Notes: generated by a model not told the origin, from the sequence alone. 64,000 nt of DNA from Limnomonas spitsbergensis (GCA_037349105.1 JAYJMM010000037.1:4030001-4094000), one strand, 5' to 3'; counted from the stretch's first letter, positions 22,900-34,477 are shown. Program-made: numbers and translations.

Positions 22900-23340
22900 C
22901 ATATTATTACTGTTTCACCAACAGAGGTCAAGTAGTTGATTCATGCGACAATTGGCCCCCTTTGATTCAGACATGTAGCGATTGAGACTGGGTTTGATTC
23001 AGACATGATTGAAATATGTTTTTCTGTTTGACCAGTATACTTGATTCAGAATGTTATAAACAACACATGATTCAGGTAAAGGTCCGCTTGAGACTGAGTT
23101 TGATTCAAACATGATTGATTATTTTTTTACTGTTTGATTAGTACTTGATTCAGACACTTTTCAACCCCACTCGATTCAAGCAAGTGGCCGCTTTAGACTC
23201 AGTTTGATTCAAGCATGCTTGAATTGCAGATGTAATGATTGATCGACGGTTGATTCAAGTGGTGCTCAAACATGCTTGAATATGGACGATCTCCGATTAT
23301 GCTTGAGTTTGAATCAAGCGGCCCGTTCAAACGCGATCGT
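22900..23340. repeat. ~100-bp degenerate tandem repeat rich in TTGATTCA
   Basis: Four or so copies carry (c/t)ttgagactgagtttgattca, then (g/a)acatgattga and a T-rich stretch with ctgtttga(c/t)(c/t)agta. They follow the decayed gene directly. Confidence 0.65.
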
Positions 23341-23474
23341 TTTTTATTCAAGCGACTTTCAAACCGACGAAAGTTACCGACGCTACCCCTTCCAGATGAA
23401 ATTGATTTCGGCGATGTTACACTTCTCACAATTGATTTCCCTCCAACCTTAAGTTTATATTCTTCCAACATGAC

Positions 23475-23536
23475 AGTTGGGCGCCCGCGCGGCCGTGCCT
23501 TTTTGAGCAGGGCCCAGAGGTGTAATGTCATTGACT
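23475..23536 (+). repeat. ~65-bp dispersed element, copy a
   Basis: Starts CAGTTGGGCGCC and ends AATGTCATTGAC, with a central cctttttgagcagggcccag. Family members are at 23793-23855 (-), 24667-24724 (-), 24860-24921 (+), 37411-37468 (+) and 37866-37930 (-). Confidence 0.75.
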
Positions 23537-23792
23537 TCTTACAATTGAGGAGCTTTACATCGACCTAGGGGAGACGCGCCTCTTCAGTCTTCACCTCCAG
23601 ATTTGTGTGTGCTTAAGGGGTGTGAGGGGGGGGGATTCAAGAAAAGTATGTCCGTATAATTTACAGCCACTTGCGATGCTCCTTTGGCCGTGCAGGCATC
23701 CTGACTCCTGAGGACAGATATTCAAACTAACCACACGCTTGGCACCTTGTATCGGCACACTTTGAAGTACATGTATTTCATAGACATATTTG

Positions 23793-23855
23793 AGTCAATG
23801 ACGTTACACCTCTGAGTCATGCACAAAAAGGCTAGGCCGCGCAGGCGCCCAGCTG
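23793..23855 (-). repeat. ~65-bp dispersed element, copy b
   Basis: Inverted relative to copy a, 256 bp away. Contains GTCAATGACGTTACACCTCT and GCGCAGGCGCCCAGCTG. Confidence 0.75.
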
Positions 23856-23956
23856 TACAGAGTATGAACAATCAAAAAGAAGAGGGAACACATGGAACAA
23901 AAGGAGAAGAGCCGGGGAGGCAAACAAGTCCGACGGCATCTGAGCTCCTCTAGCAA

Positions 23957-24214
23957 CTAACCCTCAACAAATAGGCGTATTTGAGTGTTGGAGTCCTCAG
24001 TGCCAGTGTTGGTGCCGGTCTTGGAGTGAGTGCCTGTGAATCCACTTCCAATCCCGATGCCTGAGATCTCCCTTACGTCAGCGTTGTTGACATTGCAGAA
24101 GAGGTGGCGTCTGAAATCCGAGGAGTGGGCTTCAGGTTCTATCTGGATTTGTATAATGAAAAATGCTGATGCATCCGCCAGAATCAGCATGAGAGCCCAA
24201 GAGCGCTCAATCAC
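23957..24214 (-). CDS. Unrecognised coding fragment
   Basis: The minus-strand frame reads REISGIGIGSGFTGTHSKTG and TEDSNTQIRLFVEG before a stop at 23957. The composition looks protein-like but an overlapping plus-strand ORF covers the same bases, so the strand is uncertain. No domain seen. Confidence 0.25.
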   Translation of the reverse strand: MIERSWALMLILADASAFFIIQIQIEPEAHSSDFRRHLFCNVNNADVREISGIGIGSGFTGTHSKTGTNTGTEDSNTQIRLFVEG

Positions 24215-24366
24215 AACATCAAAGCTTGGACGAAGCGTGCTACCACTACCAGTTCTACACTTCTACCCACGCTTGCTGTCTGATGCCTTGCACTAAACTG
24301 CCTGCCGTATGGGCTGTCAGTGTCTCAACGGCTCCACTCCTACCACTCCCCTTGTGCTGAATGCAG

Positions 24367-24502
24367 GGATCCCCCTCTGGACATGTCAGTCATGGGGCAT
24401 CTGCGTTCGAAAGACATTGGCCATATGATGTGCAAGGTCAAGAGGGCAGTCCTCGACAAGATGGGGGGTACCTTCCGGAAACACTATAACAAGCCCTTAT
24501 GA
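24367..24502 (+). CDS. Possible terminal exon, unrecognised
   Basis: After a TGAATGCAG acceptor the frame reads DPPLDMSVMGHLRSKDIGHM, then CKVKRAVLDKMGGTFRKHYN and a TGA. It reads like genuine protein, but I found no partner exon. Confidence 0.3.
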
Positions 24503-24666
24503 TATCTAATGGCTTCATATCCAGTGGTTTAGAACGGTGCATACCCGCTGGGCCCTGCTGAACGCTCGACCACGTAGGGCTGGTAGGGAATGACTAAGCT
24601 GAATTCCAGCTACCATGCACAGCCTGGGCCATGGTGCAGCCATGCCATCCTCCTGGTGCATTTTAT

Positions 24667-24921
24667 GTCAATACCGTTACACCTCTGGGCCCGCTCAAAG
24701 CTCGGCCGCGTGGGCGCATAACAGTCCAGGAGGGAGTAAAGAAGGAACTAAAAGGAAGAGAGGGGGAATGGTGTATTTTATGTATTTAGTTCTGCGAGGT
24801 GGGAGGCAGGCCCCGTGATGGGGTTAACATGTAGGCCATCTTTCCTCCCAACTCTTTTTAGTTGGGCGCCCACGCGGCCGAGCCTTTTTTTAGCATGGCC
24901 GAGAGATGTAACGTCATTGAC
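24667..24921. repeat. Inverted pair of the ~65-bp element (copies c and d)
   Basis: 24667-24724 (minus orientation) and 24860-24921 (plus) face outward with their TCAAT(G/A)-ends, the reverse of the a/b arrangement. About 135 bp lie between them. Confidence 0.65.
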
Positions 24922-24924
24922 ATA

Positions 24925-26400
24925 TAGGCTGTCTTCAAAATATGTATCTGACATTGGTTCTCTACCGGTAACTATGAGGCAACCGCTGTATTTGCTTGTC
25001 ATGGAGATGAGGACCCAGTCAGTTGATAAAAATTAAAAAAAATTGGTTACCGTAGACACCTCAAGCTACACACATGCGCAACTAACTACCGCAGTGTCAT
25101 AAGTCGTGCCGCATGCTGATCAATGGGGAGCAAGCCGCATCGCTACAAGGAATGACACATGTCCCATGCATCGATGCCACATGAGAGGTGCATTGAAGTT
25201 TTTGTCATGTTATCTTAGCAGCCGCCAAAGCCTTTGAGGACCCTCAGAAGGGGCAAAAAGCGGGGGCTGGCTGGCGTGGACAGGCGAGGAAAATTTAAGT
25301 GAAAGGAAGAGACATGGGAATGGGCTACAAAAAAAGTCAAACAACCAGTGAGGAGAATTGATGGGAATTTAACCGCAAAAAGGGAGAAAACAGGGGGAAA
25401 TGGACATGGAGAACTAGAGGTTTATTTAAGTCAGGGATGTCACTACAAAGATGCGAAGGTCAGAAAGCTTGACGACTCACATACCACTGTGCCGGTTATA
25501 TATTTAACAGCGTATTTCCCAGCCAGTGAACAATACTGAGGGACACCCTTTGGCAGGCCACGGGGTGGCCGCCGAAGGCCTGAGTGGCATCCAACCTTGA
25601 CCGGCCTAATACCCCGGCCATGCACGGCCATACCTGGGGCTCGAGCCGGAGACAAAAGAGTAGCTGAAGTATTGTAGATGAGAAGTCCAGAAAACAAATG
25701 CAAACCATAGCGATAGATGGCATGCATCTCATATGCACCAATGACAAACACATCATGAGGCAGCTATTAGGACCCAACCTGCTACATTACATTACATAAC
25801 ATTACATAAGTTGCAAACCCCCTTTACTCGTTCTTGGGGTGATGATCATGATATCTCCATTCCCGATGTTGTCCTGCAAAACAGCAGCATGCAATGATTG
25901 TAAATAGAGTTGGTATTGCCGCCATCCTTCTGGAATTCTTGAGCACATGTCCGGTCACGCAGGGGAAGGGTGTCAAGCACAGGGGGGCAGGGGGGGAGGG
26001 GAAGAGGAGCAAGCAGGTGGGCAGTGAGGGAGGGAGGGGGCAGAGGGGGAGGACGGGAAGGGGGTCAAGCAGGACAGACAGGGAGTTGAGCGGTGGGTGG
26101 GGGGGGGGGGGAGGGGGCAGGGAGGTCAGGCAGCAGGGGGGGAACCCCTTGTATGATCTAGATCTTCACCACATTCAGTCAGCGCCCCCCCCTCTGGCCT
26201 TGTCATGTCCAGTAAATCTAAATCTAAATCCAAATCTAATTCTAAATCCAAATCTAAACGTCTGTACTGGTATGCTATTTGCGACGGTTTGGTTATAGCC
26301 CCGCCCACCTTGGGTGCATCCCCAAAGACATGAAGATCAAGTGGCCTTGAAGCATCATCATGATGGTAGCTCTGGTTTAATAGGTAATAGGTAGCGAGGT
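24925..26400. other. Intergenic with small dispersed repeats
   Basis: No convincing gene. It contains a short interspersed repeat copy at 25554-25660, a short attacattacat run at 25783-25808, G-rich sequence at 25965-26140, and a degenerate hexamer run (AAATCT/AAATCC) at 26214-26262. Confidence 0.5.
25554..25660 (+). repeat. Short interspersed repeat (GGCCGCCRAAGGC family)
   Basis: Core ggccgccgaaggcctga, then catccaaccttgaccggcct and a cctggggc block. Related copies are at 6886-6970, 27535-27625 and 29324-29425, with a minus-strand one at about 28855-28915. The 6886-6970 copy lies in an intron of the SUMO protease. Confidence 0.65.
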
Positions 26401-26403
26401 TTC

Positions 26404-26930
26404 CTCCATAGATGACCATGTACGACTGTGGTCTCCTTCAGAACCTCGCTTCCCTATAGCTCTATAGACCTACCTACCCTGGGGAGAGTGAGGAGAGAGT
26501 GAGAGGAGAGCGAGGGTTCCTCCATAGGTGACCATGTACGACTGTGGTCTCCTTCAGAACCTCGCTTCCCTATAGCTCTATAGACCTACCTACCCTGGGG
26601 AGAGTGAGGAGAGAGTGAGAGGAGAGCGAGGGTTCCTCCATAGGTGACCATGTACGACTGTGGTCTCCTTCAGAACCTCCCTTCCTTATAGCTCTATAAA
26701 CCTACCTACCCTGGGGAGAGTGAGGAGAGAGTGAGAGGAGAGCGAGGGTTCCTCCATAGGTGACCATGTACGACTGTGGTCTTCTTCAGAAACTTGCTTC
26801 CCTATAGCTCTATAGACCTACCTACCCTGGGGAGAGTGAGGAGAGCGTGAGGGGAGAGCGAGGGTTCCTCCATAGGTGACCATGTACGACTGCAGCGTCA
26901 GGCCTGTGGTCTCCTGAAGTCCCTCGCTTC
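26404..26930. repeat. 116-bp tandem repeat
   Basis: Five copies with ctccataggtgaccatgtac, cgcttccctatagctctata and ggggagagtgaggagagagt blocks. The later copies are about 95% identical. Confidence 0.9.
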
Positions 26931-27245
26931 CCTATAGCTCTACACCTACCGACCTTCGCACCTTCACCAATGCCAGGGCAGGTCCCCCTGAGCTTGATCT
27001 TGGGCACAAGCGCCTCTTGTAGGCTGTCCCTCGCTCCCCTATAGCTCTATACCTACCGACCCTCGCACCTTCACCAATGCCAGGGCAGGTCCCCCTGAGC
27101 TTGATCTTGGGCACAAGCGCCTGTTGTAGGCCGTCCCTCGCTCCCCTATAGCTCTACACCCACCGACCCTCGCACCTTCACCAATGCCAGGGCAGGTCCC
27201 CCTGAGCTTGATCTCGGGCACAAGCGCCTCTTGTAGGCCGCCCCT
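26930..27245. repeat. 110-bp tandem repeat
   Basis: Three copies containing tagctctacacctaccgacc, caccaatgccagggcaggtc and ttgggcacaagcgcctcttg. It shares the tccctatagctctata junction with the 116-bp array and seems to arise from its edge. Confidence 0.9.
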
Positions 27246-27452
27246 CGGCGTGCCAGGAAGCAGCAAGCTCCCGGCTGACCGTGCCAACATACTAAGAGTG
27301 GTCACAGCAAAGCTGCAGAGTGACGCCGCCTCTGCATGTATGGGGTGCAACAAACAACGCATCGGGTTTGGACCCACTTGTGGCGGACAGTGGCTGACGG
27401 TAAGGTGGCCCGCAACTGAGTAAGAGACACCGCCCAGAGCGGGGTGGGGATG

Positions 27453-27529
27453 AGGCTGTGGCCAATGCTGCCATGAGTCAGCGCTCAGATCCAATGAGCG
27501 CTGACTCATGGCAGTATTGGCCACAGCCT
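27453..27529. other. 35-bp inverted repeat with a 7-nt loop
   Basis: Left arm 27453-27487, loop GATCCAA 27488-27494, right arm 27495-27529. The arms pair over 35 bases with a single G:T. A weaker outer stem (GCGGGGtGG against CCgCCCCGC) extends it to about 27438-27545. It could be a foldback element, cruciform or microRNA-like precursor. Confidence 0.9.
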
Positions 27530-28244
27530 TCACAGCCGCCCCGCGGCCGCCGAAGGTCTGATTAGCCACAACCTGGACAGGCCTTCAGCCGGAAGCTCCA
27601 GATGCATGCCTGGGGCCTAAGAGGCATGCCTGGGGCCCCAGAAGTCCGACCAGAAGTCCGAGGCTGAGGTTGAGGTCAAATAGTGGGGTAGCTTTCACAA
27701 GGTGAGCTCCTTCGGGACTGAGTAGACAAAATAAACACAAGTCCTGATCGGTGAATTCGCTTGCTGAGGATAGATGAATATCCTTTGCCTCAATCCCAGT
27801 GGGTGGGGACCGAGGAGGAGCTTTGCACCATCGGCTCCAGTTCTACTGAAGGTAGTGCTCTTGACATAAACACACATGTTCCTAAATTCAGCCACGCGAC
27901 TACCTCTTTAAAACTTACTCCATAACTCCATCCGCCACCCATTCGCAGAAATCTGCCAATCAATGAACACTCATTGCGTATAAAGGCAAAGGGTAGCGGC
28001 AGGGGCCCTGCATTTATTGGTACAGGTGCGCCAGACCGCAAACCCTAACCTAAGCAGGAAAGGGCAAGCCCAGCAGGAAGCCTCGCACTCCTGTACTTCA
28101 AGGAAATCCACACAACTGGGCCTCCTCTTTTCTTAACTATGGTGGTGAAGGCCTTCAAATTGTGCATTCCTAGAAATCCACGATTTCATCTCTTTTCCTT
28201 TATAAACCTAAACCCTAAAACCCTAATCCCATCCCCACCTTCAA

Positions 28245-28613
28245 ATAAAAGATCGGTGCGGATGTCTGAGACCCTCTTTCCTGCATCTGGCAGTAGGATT
28301 TCCTCATGCCCTGGAGGGAGAGGAGCAGGGGAAAAGGGGTCAGGTGTGGGAGGAAGGAAGGGGAGGGGAGGGGGATGCAGAGCATTGGGGACGGGGAGGA
28401 CGGGGTAAGAGGGGAAGGGGGGCAAAGTCTTAGAGGGCACCATCCCTTAATGGCTGCCTGTGAAGAGGAACAGGGGGCAGGGATGGGGCCAGGGGTGGAG
28501 GAGAAGCGCTCCTCCCCATAGTCTGCTGCTCCCCTGTCGAGTGCATCTTGCAAAAAGCCATCCTCCCGACCTTTCCACAACATTGCAAAGGAAACCACCC
28601 ATGGCCTGAACAT
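28245..28613 (-). CDS. Weak candidate exons, unrecognised
   Basis: An exon-like unit at about 28311-28245 (acceptor ccctccag, donor gtgggg) reads HEEILLPDAGKRVSDIRTDL. Upstream, 28613-28450 reads GREDGFLQDALDRGAADYGE. GA-rich repeats surround both. Frames and splice sites are only suggestive. Confidence 0.22.
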
Positions 28614-28760
28614 AGGGGAAGGGCAGGAGGGGGAGGGGGAGGGCAGGAGGAGGAGGGGAAGGGAAGATGCAGAGCCTCAAAAGCATCATCCTGCCTTGCT
28701 GGTGGCCTGTTTGGAGATGAGGGCGGGAGGGACAGGGGGGAAGTGCAAGGGAACCAAAGT
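28300..28760. repeat. Two-copy ~300-bp GA-rich duplication
   Basis: 28300-28470 and 28600-28740 share GA-rich blocks followed by gatgcagagc(a/c)t and a gcatcatcc/gcaccatccc block, in the same orientation. Confidence 0.4.
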
Positions 28761-29604
28761 GACTTCGATCTTCGTTGGTGAGGGTCAACACGTCAGCTGC
28801 ACACCGCAAAGGCAGGAGGCAAAAAATAATTGTGAGGCACGCTGCATCAGCCTCCAGCCACTGAAGGTTGGGGCCACTGAGCCTTTGGCGGCCGCAGGGC
28901 AACCTGAAGTCCTGAACCAAGGTGGTCCGGGAGCGCTTAGTAGTGACTCAAAACACAGCGAATGCAACACTCATGACTTGAATACAAAACTGAAAGGGAC
29001 CCTCAGTGCTTCTTGTACTCTATACCAACGGACCAGGTCCAGCAGGCCGCCCTGCGGCTCTCAGAGGCCCGACGACCCCAATCTGTAATTGGAGGCCCAA
29101 CCGCCCAACTTGGGCCGCCCAACTTGGGCGGCCCAAGCAGCCTGCCTGGACGCACCTGGGACCTCGCGGGGCTGGGACGCATAAAAACTGACTTACAGCT
29201 GACATAGAGTCACACCAAGGGAAATAGTGCAAGTATGACCGCAACATACAAGGAAAGACCAAGCAGGGTCTCTGGTTGATGGGCCAGGTAGTCTCGGATG
29301 AGTAGCGTCGGACTAGCATAGGAAGGCCGCCCAGTGGCCGCCAAAGGCACGATTAGCATCCAACCTCGACTAGCCTCCAACTGCAGGCCCAGGCAGCATG
29401 CCTACCCACATCTGGGGCCTCCCCGACAGAAGGCCGGAATGTAGGTTAAGTGTGGCTGAAACTTCACGACATAAAGACTGGATTCATACCATGCTGCGCT
29501 GTGTGCCTGTGCATTTATGGTGTTCTACTGGCAATGCGTGACGGAACTTATCTGGAAATTCAACAAACGGAGCTCAGCTGCATGTTGAGCATGTATGAGG
29601 CCGA

Positions 29605-29730
29605 CATCAAGCAGGTAACATGCATGATTCCATTGGGCCCACATAAATCATGTACAATGCATGGGACCCGCATGAATCATGTACCATGCATGACGCCTGC
29701 ATGAGTCATGCGCCATGCATGCACAGTACT
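29605..29730. repeat. ~35-bp tandem repeat with CATGCATG cores
   Basis: Three or four copies of atgaatcatgtaccatgcat-type sequence, each partly palindromic. Confidence 0.6.
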
Positions 29731-29791
29731 GGTTCTAGAAAGTCGGTGGGTCAGAACTCAGGAGGAGGGGTTGTAATTTGGGAAAGGCACT

Positions 29792-30223
29792 TCATCGGGT
29801 GAGGAGGTCAGGGGGGAAACACTGACCGTGCTCAGCCATCTTCATCTCCAGTTCTTTGAGAGCTTCAGATGCTCCTGCCATATCGCAGTCCTCGTGGCAG
29901 CTCCGCAGGAGCTCCACCACAAGGAGCAAGGCTGATTTTTCGGCGTATAAGAAGCGAAGGGTTTGCAGGCGCGAGGACTTTTCATCTGGGCACTTACTGT
30001 CCGTGATTCGGACGCAGGCGTTAACAGTGTCTCCGAAAGTACAAGCTGGCTTGCTGTGTCTTGGAACTTGCTCGCTGACGACAAAGTACAAACAGTTCAA
30101 ACACCCCTCCGTCCGAGCTTTGAGAAAGAGATAACCATCTAGAGCTTTCTCTCTGGCGGCTTGGAATTGCTGTGAGTCTGGACCGCGGGCCGTGAGGACC
30201 AGGTCGTAAAATCCACGGGTCAT
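29792..30223 (-). CDS. Hypothetical protein, intact in duplication copy 1 only
   Basis: From ATG 30223 the minus strand encodes about 143 residues (MTRGFYDLVLTARGPDSQQF …, LKARTEGCLNCLYFVVSEQV …, EKSALLLVVELLRSCHEDCD …) ending LLTR stop; the frame is open upstream to 30394. It contains several Cys (CLNC, C..D.C) but no domain I recognise. Copy 2 of the segmental duplication keeps only the 5' half, with an 8-bp insertion and a 1-bp deletion, so its frame is broken there. Confidence 0.45.
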   Translation of the reverse strand: MTRGFYDLVLTARGPDSQQFQAAREKALDGYLFLKARTEGCLNCLYFVVSEQVPRHSKPACTFGDTVNACVRITDSKCPDEKSSRLQTLRFLYAEKSALLLVVELLRSCHEDCDMAGASEALKELEMKMAEHGQCFPPDLLTR

Positions 30224-31065
30224 GTCAAAAAAAATTCTTGGGGGCCAGTTATTACCCCCTGGAATAACCATACATATCATCATCCATCTGACGAGCCACA
30301 AGCAGTCGCAGGAATGGGGGAAAGATTGTGAGATAATGCCGGTTTCATTTCTGTTGGATGGTTCCTGAACCCTAAACCAGATACGGTTCGCCAAACCAGC
30401 AGCACGGGTACCCTACCGTCTATAACATCTCGAACTAGCCGGCGAACGTAGGCTACGCCCGTTTATTTTGTTCATGACCCTGTAGCTGCGGTGTATTTGC
30501 GGTGCGGGCCTGTGGGGGCTAACGATCGTACCCTTTTACAGAACGGCCGTCAATGAATGGGCGTGTTTGTCACCAACGATTTTCATTTTGGAAAACCCTG
30601 CTTTCGCCAAACCCCCTGCGCCAGACCCCCAAAACCCCCTCCATACGGCGAGGCAAAAGCTTTCCTGACGACGTTCGTAACCATTTATCATTCCTCCTCC
30701 TCCAGGTACTCAATACATTTGTACGTCAGAAGGGTGCTCACCCGGCCATATTTGGTGCTATACACGGCCAAGGTGGGGAAACAACAACTCCTTGTCAGGA
30801 TGCTGCCAGCTCATTCTGTTTTCCGTGCATCCTGCTTTAGTTTTCCATTGATGACCTTTGATGTTTCCTCTGCCATCAGCCTCCGACTTTCGCGACAGCT
30901 TTCAGGCCAGCGCTTCATGAAGACCCCAAGCCCCAGAGCCCCCACTGCCAAGCCCAAGCTTCACCCAATCCATAAAGGATTGAAGCTAGCTTGCCGCCTT
31001 CGACAGCAGGGACAGTGACCGGGGCACTAGCATCGGAACTTCTCTGGCAGGTGAGTGACTGAGCA

Positions 31066-33485
31066 AGGGCAGGGCAGGGCAGGGCAGGGCAGGGCAGGGC
31101 AGGGCAGGGCAGGGCAGGGCAGGGCAGGGCAGGGCAGGGCAGGGCAGGGCAGGGCAGGGCAGGGCAGGGCAGGGCAGGGCAGGGCAGGGCAGGGCAGGGC
31201 AGGGCAGGGCAGGGCAGGGCAGGGCAGGGCAGGGCAGGGCAGGGCAGGGCAGGGCAGGGCAGGGCAGGGCAGGGCAGGGCAGGGCAGGGCAGGGCAGGGC
31301 AGGGCAGGGCAGGGCAGGGCAGGGCAGGGCAGGGCAGGGCAGGGCAGGGCAGGGCAGGGCAGGGCAGGGCAGGGCAGGGCAGGGCAGGGCAGGGCAGGGC
31401 AGGGCAGGGCAGGGCAGGGCAGGGCAGGGCAGGGCAGGGCAGGGCAGGGCAGGGCAGGGCAGGGCAGGGCAGGGCAGGGCAGGGCAGGGCAGGGCAGGGC
31501 AGGGCAGGGCAGGGCAGGGCAGGGCAGGGCAGGGCAGGGCAGGGCAGGGCAGGGCAGGGCAGGGCAGGGCAGGGCAGGGCAGGGCAGGGCAGGGCAGGGC
31601 AGGGCAGGGCAGGGCAGGGCAGGGCAGGGCAGGGCAGGGCAGGGCAGGGCAGGGCAGGGCAGGGCAGGGCAGGGCAGGGCAGGGCAGGGCAGGGCAGGGC
31701 AGGGCAGGGCAGGGCAGGGCAGGGCAGGGCAGGGCAGGGCAGGGCAGGGCAGGGCAGGGCAGGGCAGGGCAGGGCAGGGCAGGGCAGGGCAGGGCAGGGC
31801 AGGGCAGGGCAGGGCAGGGCAGGGCAGGGCAGGGCAGGGCAGGGCAGGGCAGGGCAGGGCAGGGCAGGGCAGGGCAGGGCAGGGCAGGGCAGGGCAGGGC
31901 AGGGCAGGGCAGGGCAGGGCAGGGCAGGGCAGGGCAGGGCAGGGCAGGGCAGGGCAGGGCAGGGCAGGGCAGGGCAGGGCAGGGCAGGGCAGGGCAGGGC
32001 AGGGCAGGGCAGGGCAGGGCAGGGCAGGGCAGGGCAGGGCAGGGCAGGGCAGGGCAGGGCAGGGCAGGGCAGGGCAGGGCAGGGCAGGGCAGGGCAGGGC
32101 AGGGCAGGGCAGGGCAGGGCAGGGCAGGGCAGGGCAGGGCAGGGCAGGGCAGGGCAGGGCAGGGCAGGGCAGGGCAGGGCAGGGCAGGGCAGGGCAGGGC
32201 AGGGCAGGGCAGGGCAGGGCAGGGCAGGGCAGGGCAGGGCAGGGCAGGGCAGGGCAGGGCAGGGCAGGGCAGGGCAGGGCAGGGCAGGGCAGGGCAGGGC
32301 AGGGCAGGGCAGGGCAGGGCAGGGCAGGGCAGGGCAGGGCAGGGCAGGGCAGGGCAGGGCAGGGCAGGGCAGGGCAGGGCAGGGCAGGGCAGGGCAGGGC
32401 AGGGCAGGGCAGGGCAGGGCAGGGCAGGGCAGGGCAGGGCAGGGCAGGGCAGGGCAGGGCAGGGCAGGGCAGGGCAGGGCAGGGCAGGGCAGGGCAGGGC
32501 AGGGCAGGGCAGGGCAGGGCAGGGCAGGGCAGGGCAGGGCAGGGCAGGGCAGGGCAGGGCAGGGCAGGGCAGGGCAGGGCAGGGCAGGGCAGGGCAGGGC
32601 AGGGCAGGGCAGGGCAGGGCAGGGCAGGGCAGGGCAGGGCAGGGCAGGGCAGGGCAGGGCAGGGCAGGGCAGGGCAGGGCAGGGCAGGGCAGGGCAGGGC
32701 AGGGCAGGGCAGGGCAGGGCAGGGCAGGGCAGGGCAGGGCAGGGCAGGGCAGGGCAGGGCAGGGCAGGGCAGGGCAGGGCAGGGCAGGGCAGGGCAGGGC
32801 AGGGCAGGGCAGGGCAGGGCAGGGCAGGGCAGGGCAGGGCAGGGCAGGGCAGGGCAGGGCAGGGCAGGGCAGGGCAGGGCAGGGCAGGGCAGGGCAGGGC
32901 AGGGCAGGGCAGGGCAGGGCAGGGCAGGGCAGGGCAGGGCAGGGCAGGGCAGGGCAGGGCAGGGCAGGGCAGGGCAGGGCAGGGCAGGGCAGGGCAGGGC
33001 AGGGCAGGGCAGGGCAGGGCAGGGCAGGGCAGGGCAGGGCAGGGCAGGGCAGGGCAGGGCAGGGCAGGGCAGGGCAGGGCAGGGCAGGGCAGGGCAGGGC
33101 AGGGCAGGGCAGGGCAGGGCAGGGCAGGGCAGGGCAGGGCAGGGCAGGGCAGGGCAGGGCAGGGCAGGGCAGGGCAGGGCAGGGCAGGGCAGGGCAGGGC
33201 AGGGCAGGGCAGGGCAGGGCAGGGCAGGGCAGGGCAGGGCAGGGCAGGGCAGGGCAGGGCAGGGCAGGGCAGGGCAGGGCAGGGCAGGGCAGGGCAGGGC
33301 AGGGCAGGGCAGGGCAGGGCAGGGCAGGGCAGGGCAGGGCAGGGCAGGGCAGGGCAGGGCAGGGCAGGGCAGGGCAGGGCAGGGCAGGGCAGGGCAGGGC
33401 AGGGCAGGGCAGGGCAGGGCAGGGCAGGGCAGGGCAGGGCAGGGCAGGGCAGGGCAGGGCAGGGCAGGGCAGGGCAGGGCAGGGC
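31066..33485. repeat. Perfect AGGGC pentamer satellite, ~484 units
   Basis: 2,420 bp of uninterrupted AGGGC. On the plus strand each unit offers GGG spaced by CA, a regular G-quadruplex pattern. Five is not a multiple of three, so all frames read RAGQG on one strand and PALPC on the other, giving ORFs of ~900 codons that are not genes. Confidence 0.98.
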
Positions 33486-33690
33486 GGGGTAGGGCGGGGC
33501 AGGGCGGGCCAGGGCGGGCCAGGGCGGGGCAGGGCGGGGCAGGGCGGGGCAGGGCGGGGCAGGGCGGGGCAGGGCGGGGCAGGGCGGGGCAGGGCGGGGC
33601 AGGGCGGGGCAGGGCGGGGCAGGGGGCCAGGGGGCCAGGGGGCCAGGGGGCCAGGGCCAGGGCCAGGGCCAGGGCCAGGGCCAGGGCCGA
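33486..33690. repeat. Variant-unit edge of the pentamer satellite
   Basis: About 14 units of AGGGCGGGGC or AGGGCGGGCC, then four AGGGGGCC and about seven AGGGCC units. The same order of variants appears at the edge of the copy-2 array. Confidence 0.9.
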
Positions 33691-33699
33691 TGCAGGCCA

Positions 33700-34477
33700 G
33701 TGCATGCAGCTTGACAGGGACAAGTCATTGACTTTGCTTTGAAGAAGCTGCAACTCAGCAACCAAGTGCACGTAGCCTAAGTCACAAAACTGGATAATCT
33801 TCAGTCCAATGCATGCGGCCAGAGGGGTTAGGTCCAAGACTCCAGAGGCATGCTTCAAGGTGAGTGTCTGCAGTGTAGTGCACACAGCCAGAGGGGTCAG
33901 GTCCTTGACTCCATCACAATAGTCCAGGCTGAGAGTTCGCAGTCCAATCGAGTCAGGTCCTTCACACCCCCGACACCCAGACAGAAGTCGAGGGTATCCA
34001 TTACCGTATAGTGCAAGCAGACAGAGGGGTCAGGTCCTCGACTCCACGACAATAGTCGAAGCTGAGAGTATGCAGTGCAATGAACGCAGCCAGAGGGGAC
34101 AGGTCCTTGACTCCATCACAAAACATGAAGCTGATAATAATATGCAATCCAGGGCACTCAGCCAAAGGGGCCAGGTCCCTGACTCTACCACAATCTATGA
34201 ATTCGAGAGCTTGTAATCCTGTACATGCAGCCAGAGGGGTCAGGTCCTCGAGTTCATGACAATTGTGGAGGTCAAGGGTCCGCAATCCTGAACACGTAGC
34301 CAGAACCTTGAGGTATGCAGCTTCTTTACTACCGGTAGTCAGAGCTTCCATATCGAGAGTTAGAACCGTCGTTGTTATGCTGATCACATCGCGTAAGGTG
34401 CGACTAGTTGCCCTGATTGAGGCCTTCCTGTCAAGCCTGGAGAGGATAATGGCCCACACTTAAGGTGGGAGGTCCGT
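33700..34477 (-). pseudogene. F-box/LRR pseudogene, duplication copy 1
   Basis: Equivalent to the copy at 56841-57618. Here the start codon is ACG (34477-34475) and codon 6 (GAA in copy 2) is TAA (34462-34460). The body otherwise still reads SRLDRKASIRATSRTLRDV and LRR units such as HNCHELEDLTPLAACTGL. It shares with copy 2 the early stop after ACTIR and the frame-breaking deletion downstream, and has an extra in-frame codon (HIII against HII). Confidence 0.8.

Noticed and set aside
30915..33885. Open frames of ~900-950 codons on both strands
   Set aside because: They are produced by the AGGGC pentamer, whose length is not a multiple of three and which contains no stop in any frame. The minus-strand ones are only extended by LRR-pseudogene residues at one end.
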